From: Moritella sp. 5 | GTDB lineage: Bacteria; Pseudomonadota; Gammaproteobacteria; Enterobacterales; Moritellaceae | Length of the DNA stretch: 64,000 nucleotides | NCBI RefSeq assembly: GCF_018219455.1 | Contig: NZ_CP056122.1 | Location: 3,720,001 to 3,784,000, forward strand | Direction: 5' to 3' | Shown here: positions 57,119-64,000 of the stretch, in pieces | Numbering within the stretch: position 1 is the first letter of the stretch | Layout: every line of letters starts with the position of its first letter | Program-made: the position numbers and the translations under genes | The notes under the pieces: generated by a model | Told to the model about the DNA's origin: nothing | Database searches by the model: none | The model's input: only the letters and a program-made list of their open reading frames with translations

Positions 57119-58345
57119 ATGAAACATAGCCCAGTCGCCAATATTGAATTTATTAAACAAGTAAATACCGCTTCTGTTTATCGCCTTATCGATGAACAAA
57201 AGCAAATCTCACGTGTCGCTTTAGCAAAACTAAGCGAGCTAGCGCCTGCAAGTATTACGAAGATGGCACGTCAATTAATGGCGGCAGGGTTAATTAAAGA
57301 AATTGCACAGCAAGCCTCGACAGGTGGTCGACCAGCGATATCACTGACCTGCGAGATAGAAAAATTTGTCTTTGTAAGTGGTAAACTTGGTCGTAATAAT
57401 TTAACCATCGCATTGCATGATATTGCAGGGACTAAGCTCACGACTTACCGTGTTGCTTTAGACACTGCACCAGACAACAATGTGATCCCATTTTTATTAG
57501 CACAGATTGCCGATTTCATCGACGCTAATATCAATACTGATTTACAACGTTTGATCGCCATTGCAGTGACATCACCCGGTTTGATCGACCGTGAATCAGG
57601 TACCATTGTGTATCTACCAAAACACAATCTAAAAGATATCCCACTCGGAAGCCTACTCACCAAAAAGTTTAGTGTTCCCACGTATATTGCCAACCACACC
57701 CAATCACTGTCATTAGCTGAGTTGTACTTTGGTGCAGCGCAAGATTGCCAAGACAGTGTGTTACTGTCCGTTCATGATGGTGTTGGTTCAGGTATCATTA
57801 ATAACGGTAAAATCTTTACCAACCACAATAATCAAGTAGGTGAAATAGGACATATTCGCATTGATCCTCTCGGTTTACCTTGTCATTGTGGCAGCCATGG
57901 TTGTTTAGAAACGATAGCCTCTAATGAAGCGATCCTTAAACAGATAACAGGGTTAATTAATCAAGGTCACGAAACCAGCCTCACGATCGAAGGCTTAACT
58001 ATCGAAGGCATCTGTAGTGCCGCAAATAGCGGTGACGAATTAGCCGTACAAGTATTACAACGCGTGAGTAAATTACTCGGTCAAGCAATCGCAATCATCG
58101 TTAACTTGTTCAATCCACAAAAATTGTTAATCAAGGGCGAGATTGTCGCAGCAAAAGAATTAATCTTCCCGATTATTGAACACAGTGTACAACAACATGC
58201 TTTAGGTAGTTTTGTACCAAACGTAGTGATTAACGAAGCACAGTTTCAAAATGAACCCTCTATGGCCGGTGTAGCGTTAGTCCGAAAAGCGCTATTGGAA
58301 GGTAGCCTGCTCAATCATATCATTCATGAATATGATAATAGCTAG
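57119..58345 (+). CDS. nagC: ROK family repressor NagC (NagC/Mlc type)
   Basis: 408 residues. An N-terminal winged helix-turn-helix (ISRVALAKLSELAPASITKM) precedes the ROK sugar-binding domain. The ROK zinc signature GHIRIDPLGLPCHCGSHGCL near 246-266 contains CxCxxxxC. It should repress nagE and nagBAC until GlcNAc-6-phosphate binds. It follows nagA by two bases, so the repressor is part of its own operon. Confidence 0.95.
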   Translation: MKHSPVANIEFIKQVNTASVYRLIDEQKQISRVALAKLSELAPASITKMARQLMAAGLIKEIAQQASTGGRPAISLTCEIEKFVFVSGKLGRNNLTIALHDIAGTKLTTYRVALDTAPDNNVIPFLLAQIADFIDANINTDLQRLIAIAVTSPGLIDRESGTIVYLPKHNLKDIPLGSLLTKKFSVPTYIANHTQSLSLAELYFGAAQDCQDSVLLSVHDGVGSGIINNGKIFTNHNNQVGEIGHIRIDPLGLPCHCGSHGCLETIASNEAILKQITGLINQGHETSLTIEGLTIEGICSAANSGDELAVQVLQRVSKLLGQAIAIIVNLFNPQKLLIKGEIVAAKELIFPIIEHSVQQHALGSFVPNVVINEAQFQNEPSMAGVALVRKALLEGSLLNHIIHEYDNS

Positions 58346-58366
58346 CATAATTTCAGAATAAATAAT

Positions 58367-58408
58367 CCGCCTTAAACTCACCAATACAGTTTAGGGCGGG
58401 CTCATTTC
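58367..58408 (+). terminator. Probable terminator of nagBAC
   Basis: CCGCCTTAAACT (58367-58378) pairs with AGTTTAGGGCGG (58388-58399) apart from one T-G pair; a modest T-rich stretch follows. Confidence 0.6.
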
Positions 58409-58464
58409 TAGCGTTATCATTTTTACTTTTATTTGCTATAATCCCCTACTCAGCATTGCTGATG

Positions 58465-58511
58465 ATACCAATGCGTTAAATAAGTAATAATCTATTTATT
58501 CGGATTGGTAT
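58465..58511. repeat. Intergenic inverted repeat with ATACCAAT ends
   Basis: ATACCAAT (58465-58472) faces ATTGGTAT (58504-58511), with A+T-rich sequence between. It resembles small palindromic elements and lies just before yciH, where it may affect its leader. Confidence 0.45.
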
Positions 58512-58532
58512 AATCCCTTTTATTGACTGTTA

Positions 58533-58874
58533 ATGAGTATTGATATGCATTTCGATGACAATATCCGCATGGTTTTCTCAACCGAAAGCGGCCGTATTAA
58601 AGAAGAAAAACACGTTGAAACGGCACCTGAAGGTGATGGCATTGTACGTATTCGCCGCGAAACCAAAGGCCGTAAAGGTAAAGGCGCGACGACGATTAGC
58701 GGTATAGCATTACCTGAAAAAGAATTAAAAGCGCTAGCGAAAGAGTTGAAAAAGAAAAGCGGTGTTGGTGGCAGTGTCAAAGATTTCATCATCGAAATCC
58801 AAGGTGATCAGCGTGACATGGCAAAAGAATTTTTAGAGAAAAAAGGCTACACAGTAAAACTCGCAGGCGGCTAA
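58533..58874 (+). CDS. yciH: SUI1/eIF1-like translation factor YciH
   Basis: 113 residues. The SUI1 domain is clear: GIVRIRRETKGRKGKGATTI, then KKKSGVGGSVKDFIIEIQGD and GYTVKLAGG at the end. The E. coli counterpart favours fidelity of initiation-complex assembly. Two starts are possible, 58533 and 58545; the second is preceded by GAG at better spacing. It sits alone between the nag operon and ribB. Confidence 0.94.
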   Translation: MSIDMHFDDNIRMVFSTESGRIKEEKHVETAPEGDGIVRIRRETKGRKGKGATTISGIALPEKELKALAKELKKKSGVGGSVKDFIIEIQGDQRDMAKEFLEKKGYTVKLAGG

Positions 58875-58986
58875 TCATCTCACGTAAGCGCTAAACTAAC
58901 CATCACTTTAAACACTTGTTATTTATCTCAAATCAAGGCAACATAACCTTGTCGACGGTGATCACATGATCATTAATCGATTAAAT

Positions 58987-59223
58987 TCTCAGGGCGGGGT
59001 GTAATTCCCCACCGGCGGTAATAATCAGGCGGTCGATTTATTCGTCACCTATTTCAGCCCGCGAGCGCCTAAGTGACTTATGTTTATAAAGTCTTCTGAT
59101 TTAATAAACATAAGTCACTTAGGGTCAGCAGATCTGGTGAACGCTATGCCCCATAGCCTAGTCCAGAGCCGACGGTAATGTACATACATATCATGTATGG
59201 CTAAGTCCGGATGAGAGAGAATG
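58987..59223 (+). promoter_or_regulatory. FMN riboswitch (RFN element) of ribB
   Basis: All conserved parts are present: AGGGCGGGGTG near 58991, CCCCACCGGCGGTAAT near 59008, AGCCCGCGAGCGCC near 59056, GGTCAGCAGATCTGGTGAAC near 59123, CCAGAGCCGACGGTA near 59163 and AGTCCGGATGAGAGAGA near 59204. The optional stem is a perfect 20-pair helix (59068-59087 with 59104-59123). FMN binding should lower ribB expression. CGCCCTGA at 59281-59288 can pair with TCAGGGCG at 58989-58996 in an alternative fold. Confidence 0.96.
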
Positions 59224-59334
59224 TAAGATGCGTTAACATCTACCTTGGTAGATGATTAATCACGCACCTCTAATTCTGCACGCCCTGATTCTGGAACCCA
59301 ATATTTATATAGTTGTATATTAAGGATTTAAACC

Positions 59335-59988
59335 ATGAATCAGTCTTTACTTTCCCCTTTTGGCAACGCGATCACGCGTGTTGAAACTGCACTAACAGCA
59401 TTACGTTTAGGCAAAGGGGTTTTAGTTGTTGATGATGAAGACCGCGAAAATGAAGGCGATATGGTGTATGCGGCTGAATCGCTTACCAATGAACAAATGG
59501 CATTACTGATCCGAGAAGGCAGTGGTATTGTTTGTGTTTGTCTACCTGACGAGCGTGTTAAACATTTAGAGCTTGCACCTATGGTTGAGAACAACTCAAG
59601 CCAGTACGGTACTGCGTTTACTGTGAGTATCGAAGCGGCCGTTGGCGTAACAACAGGCGTATCGGCTGCTGATCGCGTTACCACAATTAAAGCTGCGATT
59701 GCCGATGATGCAATGCCAAGTGATTTGGCACGTCCAGGTCATGTTTACCCGCTACGCGCACAACCAGGTGGTGTATTAACACGCCGTGGCCATACCGAAG
59801 GGACCATTGATTTAATGAAACTCGCGGGGCTAAAACCTGCAGGTGTATTATGTGAAGTAACCAATCCTGACGGTACAATGGCACGTTTACCAGAAATCAT
59901 TACTTTTGGTGAAAAGCACGACTTACCAGTATTAACGATTGAAGATATTGTGACTTATCGTAACGCACAGTTAGATCAAGTCGGTTAA
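59335..59988 (+). CDS. ribB: 3,4-dihydroxy-2-butanone 4-phosphate synthase RibB
   Basis: 217 residues, stand-alone RibB without a GTP cyclohydrolase domain. It makes the four-carbon precursor of riboflavin from ribulose-5-phosphate. The acidic active-site loop [11 protein letters not shown] near 33-43 and the [16 protein letters not shown] segment near 149 are intact. An AAGGA site precedes the ATG. The FMN riboswitch in its leader provides feedback control. Confidence 0.97.
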   Translation: MNQSLLSPFGNAITRVETALTALRLGKGVLVVDDEDRENEGDMVYAAESLTNEQMALLIREGSGIVCVCLPDERVKHLELAPMVENNSSQYGTAFTVSIEAAVGVTTGVSAADRVTTIKAAIADDAMPSDLARPGHVYPLRAQPGGVLTRRGHTEGTIDLMKLAGLKPAGVLCEVTNPDGTMARLPEIITFGEKHDLPVLTIEDIVTYRNAQLDQVG

Positions 59989-60051
59989 TCGTTTTAAATA
60001 AAAAAGGCACTGTAATTACGATTATTAGCTTCAATTCACGCTCATTTATCG

Positions 60052-60450
60052 TTAAACATCAGTGCCTTTATACATAGCAACCTTGATAAAGAACACCATA
60101 AACAGCAAATCATTTAAGCCGTAGATGGTATAAAATATACCGGCAAATAAGTCTGTTTCATACAGGCTAAATAAATTATGCGTGCTTAACCAATACACCC
60201 ATGCGCCCACGTATACCAATTTTTCTATCGCAAAAACTGAGACTAACAAACGAATATTACCCTTGGTCATCGCGGCAGCAAAATATGCCAGTCCCCATAC
60301 CATGATCATGACTAAACCAAAGTTAGACATCACAACAGGGTCTGCATCATTAATGGCCGTATTACTAAACAATTGCGAGAACGTCAGTACTCCACCAATA
60401 TTAACCAGCGCAGCTAATATGAGGCCATATTTAATTACCGTTTTATTCAT
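60052..60450 (-). CDS. Membrane protein of unknown function (132 aa)
   Basis: 132 residues with four hydrophobic helices (about 7-29, 42-62, 68-90 and 102-124) and short loops. An AAGGA ribosome site lies before the ATG at 60450. No family recognised; small four-helix membrane proteins of this kind are common and mostly uncharacterised. Convergent with ribB; GGCACTG near 60006 can pair with CAGTGCC at 60060 inside this gene's 3' end. Confidence 0.75.
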   Translation of the reverse strand: MNKTVIKYGLILAALVNIGGVLTFSQLFSNTAINDADPVVMSNFGLVMIMVWGLAYFAAAMTKGNIRLLVSVFAIEKLVYVGAWVYWLSTHNLFSLYETDLFAGIFYTIYGLNDLLFMVFFIKVAMYKGTDV

Positions 60451-60604
60451 TACGACTTCCTTATTAAATTTCTATATGTATCTATTGGTTTATGACAACA
60501 ATCTAAAACATAAACTCCAATTATATTGATAATAATTTAGATAGTTTAATAAGGAGCACAGCAATAACATAATTCTTCATGGGTCATACAAGGCGCGCTT
60601 AGAA

Positions 60605-60715
60605 TTAGTCGCTTTTATTTGAACTACGGTTGTAATTAATAATACCATTAACAAAAATTAAGCAGGGCATGAGCATCATAAAAACAGCGAATATTGCATA
60701 ATAATAAAAAGCCAT
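60605..60715 (-). CDS. Candidate 36-residue membrane peptide
   Basis: A short frame starts at ATG 60715 with AGGA seven bases upstream and codes MAFYYYAIFAVFMMLMPCLI, then FVNGIINYNRSSNKSD. It has a single strongly hydrophobic helix and a charged tail, as in known bacterial small membrane proteins. It is too short for ordinary gene callers. It lies alone in a 700-base gap. No relative recognised. Confidence 0.5.
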   Translation of the reverse strand: MAFYYYAIFAVFMMLMPCLIFVNGIINYNRSSNKSD

Positions 60716-61176
60716 AAATTTTATTTTCCTAGTTAAAATTGAGATGCGGTGTTAAATCCATAAAACAAAGCAAATAATTCCAATAATTAGCTAGTTTAAC
60801 AGAGCTGTATTTCATACCCATAATTGTATACACAAATACGCTAATGCATTCAAGCTATGTTACAAAGTGTACCTTCAGGATACTAAGCACTAAGCATATA
60901 TTACTTTTTGAGTATTTATTAGTGTTATTAACCCAAATTGTGGGTATGATCTATTCCAAAAGGATTAGATTTAGGATGAGTTCTTGGATATACATCATTT
61001 AAATAACGAAAAACGATGTCAAAATTTTGCAGCCATGTCTGGACACCTACGTCATCTCTCAATAACATGCGCCTCACTGACTGCCAGTATCGGGTTTATC
61101 ACCAATTTCCCCGATCAAGCAAGTTCGATTAGGGTCATTTAATTATTAATAGTAATCAATATGTTAAAGGAATAAA
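60716..61176 (+). other. Intergenic region upstream of the MHS transporter
   Basis: About 460 bases with the promoter of the transporter. A TTG-initiated frame at 60984-61142 (52 codons) has an AGGATGAG before it but reads like non-protein sequence, so it is not called. Confidence 0.4.
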
Positions 61177-62382
61177 ATGATCAGATTAACATGGAAGCAA
61201 AAAATCGGCGCCGTCACCGGTAATGCCTTAGAGTTTTATGATATTGCGGTATTCGCTTCAATTTCAGGCTTTATTTCAGTGTTATTTGCCCATCAAGGTA
61301 TTGAACACGCCGAATACGTGGTGTGGGGGATATTCGCATTACGCTTTTTAGTCCGACCACTCGGTGGACTTGTTATTGGTCATTATGCAAAAAAACACGG
61401 CGTACGCGCGGCATTAATATTAACCAACTTCATGATAGGTCTTGCAACACTGTGTATGGCGTTCATGCCGGTTGAAGCACTTGGAAAGTATATCGTTGTC
61501 ACCTTTTTATTACTGCAAATTGTACAAGCATTTAGCTTCGGTGGTGAATACCCAACCTTGATATCTTATTTACATCAAGGCACTGACCAAGTAGACAAAT
61601 CTAAAACCAGTAGCCTGATTGTCGCCAGTTCATTAGTCGGTGTTGTCATATCATTAGTTGTTGTTTACGCCTTAAATCAGATACTAACGGTTGAAGAAAT
61701 GAATGACTTTGGTTGGCGATTACCGCTATTAGTCGGTGTATTGAACACCTTAATGAGCCTTTATTTCCGCTTGTCACTGCCTGAATTACTAGCGGTTAAA
61801 ACAGTCATTATACCAATGCAACGCTCAACGCTCATCTTACGTATTTTTATGGTGACCATTATCGGTGCGGTAATTTTCTATACTCAAAATTTTGCCAGTA
61901 AAATGATTGGTGAAGAATTAGCGATTGCTAACTTACCGCTAATTAATTCATTGCTGTTATTACTCACACTCGCAATAACAGGTTGGCTAACAGATAAATA
62001 TAGCTCTGTTACACAGGCATTCCGTTTAGCTAGCATCGCATTAATTTTATTTTCTACCCCACTATTCCTCATGCTATCGAGTGGTAACGCTATTTATATG
62101 ACGCTTTCAATTATCCTATTTACCCTTATCTCAGGATTTCTATTGGGTAATCTAGCAGCCGTATTATGGCAGGAGTCAGAAAGGGATATTATTGCGCTCG
62201 GTTTTGGCTATAACATCGCCTTGTCATTATTTGGTGGCGCAACACCACTCATCGTTGGCCTATTAATTCCTGAAGGGTTCGTATTTGTTGGTCTATACGT
62301 TGCATTAGCAGCAATCCCAGCACTCGTGATACTTTCGCGTCCGAATACGAAAGTAAATACTAAGGCACAAACAGCCAGGTAA
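61177..62382 (+). CDS. MFS transporter, metabolite:H+ symporter (MHS) type
   Basis: 401 residues with twelve membrane segments. The opening KIGAVTGNALEFYDIAVFA matches the MHS group (ProP, KgtP, ShiA), whose members import osmolytes or organic acids with protons. RPLGGLVIGHYAKKHGVRAA near 60 is the MFS loop, and FSFGGEYPTLISY near 120 is also typical. The substrate cannot be assigned. AAAGGA precedes the ATG. Confidence 0.92.
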   Translation: MIRLTWKQKIGAVTGNALEFYDIAVFASISGFISVLFAHQGIEHAEYVVWGIFALRFLVRPLGGLVIGHYAKKHGVRAALILTNFMIGLATLCMAFMPVEALGKYIVVTFLLLQIVQAFSFGGEYPTLISYLHQGTDQVDKSKTSSLIVASSLVGVVISLVVVYALNQILTVEEMNDFGWRLPLLVGVLNTLMSLYFRLSLPELLAVKTVIIPMQRSTLILRIFMVTIIGAVIFYTQNFASKMIGEELAIANLPLINSLLLLLTLAITGWLTDKYSSVTQAFRLASIALILFSTPLFLMLSSGNAIYMTLSIILFTLISGFLLGNLAAVLWQESERDIIALGFGYNIALSLFGGATPLIVGLLIPEGFVFVGLYVALAAIPALVILSRPNTKVNTKAQTAR

Positions 62383-62393
62383 CCCACCATTTA

Positions 62394-62423
62394 GCTGTGC
62401 CACGTTGAACGTCATGGCACAGC
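62394..62423. terminator. Hairpin between convergent genes, probable terminator
   Basis: GCTGTGCCA (62394-62402) pairs with TGGCACAGC (62415-62423), and the inner CG pairs extend it. There is no strong T-run, but its place between two convergent genes fits termination. Confidence 0.55.
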
Positions 62424-62449
62424 ATCTCGGTTAGTTGAATAAGTTCAAA

Positions 62450-64000
62450 TCACATGGTCCGCCTAATTAGCGTCACACTCGACATATTTAATAAACGCCA
62501 ACAACTAAGTAAACCAATCAGACCAACAAAGCCCGCACCTGCACCGATCCCTAACAACCAATACTGAAAATGGAACGTCCCAGGCATCTCGAAGATACGA
62601 CTTTGTAAAATATACACGCCCAGCTCCATGGCAATACTCGCCATCAGTCCAGCTAATGCGCCTAAGGCTACAAATTCAAATAACACACTATGACGAAGTA
62701 AGCGGCCACTTGCACCAAGGGTACGTAAAATAGCAAGTTCACGTTCACGCTCTTCCATACTCGCTTGTACCTGCGCCACTAATACTAGACTGCCGGCCAA
62801 TACCACCAGCACCAAAATAAACTCAATGGCAATGGAGACCTGCCCTATCACACTTCTTAGCTGGGTAATAATAGCGTCCACATCAATTAAGGTAATGGTC
62901 GGATACTGGCTCAAGAAATCCTGCAAAGCATCAGTTGCATCATCTGGTACATATAACGATGAAATATAAGTTGCAGGGAAATCAGATAGCACATGCTGGT
63001 TAAAGATCATGTAAAAGTTAGGTTGCAGCGTTTGCCAGTTCACTTTACGAATACTGCTAACCATCACTTGTACTTCTTCACTGCCCAATTGGAACGTTAA
63101 GTGATCCCCGACAGCGACATCTAACTTATCTGCTAATGTCGATTCGATAGACACTAACGCGCGGGTATCTTCTGGCTGCCACCAGCTACCAGCAATTAAA
63201 CTATTTTCATAAGGGATCACATCACGCCAAGTCAGGTTTAGCTCTCGACCCACACCACGGCGGCCATTATCAGCAGACTTAGTTTCTTCCTTACTCACAC
63301 GTTTAGTCACTTGGTCATCATTAATTTTGGTTAATCGACCACGAACAACGGGAAATAGGCCGCTGGATTCAATGCCTAACGCGTCAACAAAATTGTCTAC
63401 TTGCTCGACTTGGCTGGCCGTAATATTGACTAAAAATCGATTGGCACTGTTATCCGGTAATTGCTTCTGCCAGTCATCAATGAGGCCATTCTTCATGACC
63501 ACAATAACCAATAGCAGTTGAATAGCGATGGTAAAACTAATCAATTGCACCGCATTTTCATTAGCACGACGTTTCAAATTGGCTAGCGCTAAATGCCACG
63601 ATTTTCCAGCCTTACTGCCCGCAGAACGTCCCACAGACATAAACAAACGACCAATAACGAGCAGTACGAATGCGACCAGCATACCGCCAATTAATAACGC
63701 TGCACTTAGCACTGCATCTTGGCTAAACAAATACAGCAGCGTAAAAATAGCGAATAACGCAGGTAGCGGACTCATTAACCTCGTCAACAAACTATTTTTA
63801 TCGCTACTATCACGACCGCGTAACAGGGTCATAGGCGAAGTGTTTACCAACTCTCTTAATGGTGTGATCGCAAAAGCCACAGCGCAAATAATGCCCGTAA
63901 CAATCGCGACTAAGAAGGGATATGCCATATTACCTGTGCTCGAGGTATCAAGATAATCGCGCATGGCATACAAACCAATATTCAATATCAGATAGCCCAC
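62450..64000 (-). CDS. FtsX-like ABC transporter permease (YbbP-like), C-terminal part
   Basis: 516 residues to the window edge, where the frame is still open, so the N-terminal part lies outside. Four helices are followed by a large periplasmic domain (about 180-370), then the FtsX-like block with EERERELAILRTLGASGRLL near 415 and the last three helices. This matches the second half of YbbP-type permeases, which partner an ATPase such as YbbA and are linked to lipoprotein or export functions. The ATPase gene should lie on the far side of the window edge. Confidence 0.9.
   Translation of the reverse strand: MGYLILNIGLYAMRDYLDTSSTGNMAYPFLVAIVTGIICAVAFAITPLRELVNTSPMTLLRGRDSSDKNSLLTRLMSPLPALFAIFTLLYLFSQDAVLSAALLIGGMLVAFVLLVIGRLFMSVGRSAGSKAGKSWHLALANLKRRANENAVQLISFTIAIQLLLVIVVMKNGLIDDWQKQLPDNSANRFLVNITASQVEQVDNFVDALGIESSGLFPVVRGRLTKINDDQVTKRVSKEETKSADNGRRGVGRELNLTWRDVIPYENSLIAGSWWQPEDTRALVSIESTLADKLDVAVGDHLTFQLGSEEVQVMVSSIRKVNWQTLQPNFYMIFNQHVLSDFPATYISSLYVPDDATDALQDFLSQYPTITLIDVDAIITQLRSVIGQVSIAIEFILVLVVLAGSLVLVAQVQASMEERERELAILRTLGASGRLLRHSVLFEFVALGALAGLMASIAMELGVYILQSRIFEMPGTFHFQYWLLGIGAGAGFVGLIGLLSCWRLLNMSSVTLIRRTM

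Noticed and set aside
60984-61142. A TTG-started 52-codon frame before the MHS transporter
   Set aside because: An AGGATGAG precedes it, but the translation has no recognisable fold or family; evidence is too thin.
1-64000. CRISPR arrays, tRNA/rRNA genes, integrases or transposases
   Set aside because: No regularly spaced repeat array, no recognisable RNA gene and no recombinase or transposase motif was found on either strand by reading.

Overview
The window is an A+T-rich chromosomal segment of a marine, cold-water type gammaproteobacterium. The gene set (Alteromonadales/Vibrio-like orthologues, a lactate locus with an Fe-S D-lactate dehydrogenase as in Shewanella, nagE/nagBAC, an FMN riboswitch on ribB, yeeX, yecM, ybiT) points to something close to Moritella or Psychromonas. 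This placement is an inference from family resemblance, not from a marker gene. No rRNA, tRNA or CRISPR array was seen.

Layout. 0-1.4 kb: the end of a 2Fe-2S protein gene cut by the window edge, then a cobalamin riboswitch whose downstream gene looks broken. 1.4-6.4 kb: leftward genes for a small unknown protein, SelO, MsrB, an ABC exporter and YecM. 6.4-12.8 kb: a leftward run speA-speB-(TcdA/TcdB-like glycosyltransferase fused to a GNAT acetyltransferase)-MATE exporter, the most unusual gene combination in the window. 13.5 kb: yeeX. 14-24.5 kb: an iron/siderophore island with a leftward ABC importer (ATPase, FecCD permease, binding protein), Fur-box-like palindromes in the divergent promoter, and a rightward TonB receptor, two NRPS-independent (IucA/IucC) synthetases and an MFS exporter. 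24.6-27.5 kb: a second MFS protein and the ABC-F protein YbiT, which appears to start on a non-AUG codon. 28 kb: a von Willebrand A protein with a PEP-CTERM tail.

29-45 kb: a lactate utilisation locus (lysR, lutCBA, lactate permease, second lysR, Dld-II type D-lactate dehydrogenase) split by about 7 kb of accessory DNA. That insert (35.6-41.3 kb) carries a small membrane protein, a ClpP-like lipoprotein and a truncated copy of it, a HINT-deaminase polymorphic toxin fragment, a porin, three copies of a porin 3'-end repeat and nudC. It is the most rearranged part of the window. 45.3-47 kb: three acetyltransferases. 47.2-53 kb: a sutR/ydcO-like divergent pair, aqpZ, recQ and a VirK/YbjX protein. 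53.4-58.3 kb: the N-acetylglucosamine regulon, nagE divergent from nagB-nagA-nagC. 58.5-60.5 kb: yciH, FMN riboswitch, ribB and a membrane protein. 60.6-64 kb: a likely 36-residue membrane peptide, an MHS-type transporter and the C-terminal half of an FtsX-like ABC permease that continues past the window.

How genes work together. SpeA and SpeB make putrescine from arginine; the fused transferase and the exporter follow in the same orientation and could modify and export a metabolite. The siderophore island contains assembly, export, outer-membrane uptake and inner-membrane import functions; with no hydroxylase or acyltransferase it predicts a carboxylate siderophore. LutABC, Dld and the permease together take up and oxidise lactate. 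NagE/NagB/NagA/NagC take up and degrade GlcNAc, as expected for a marine chitin-product user.
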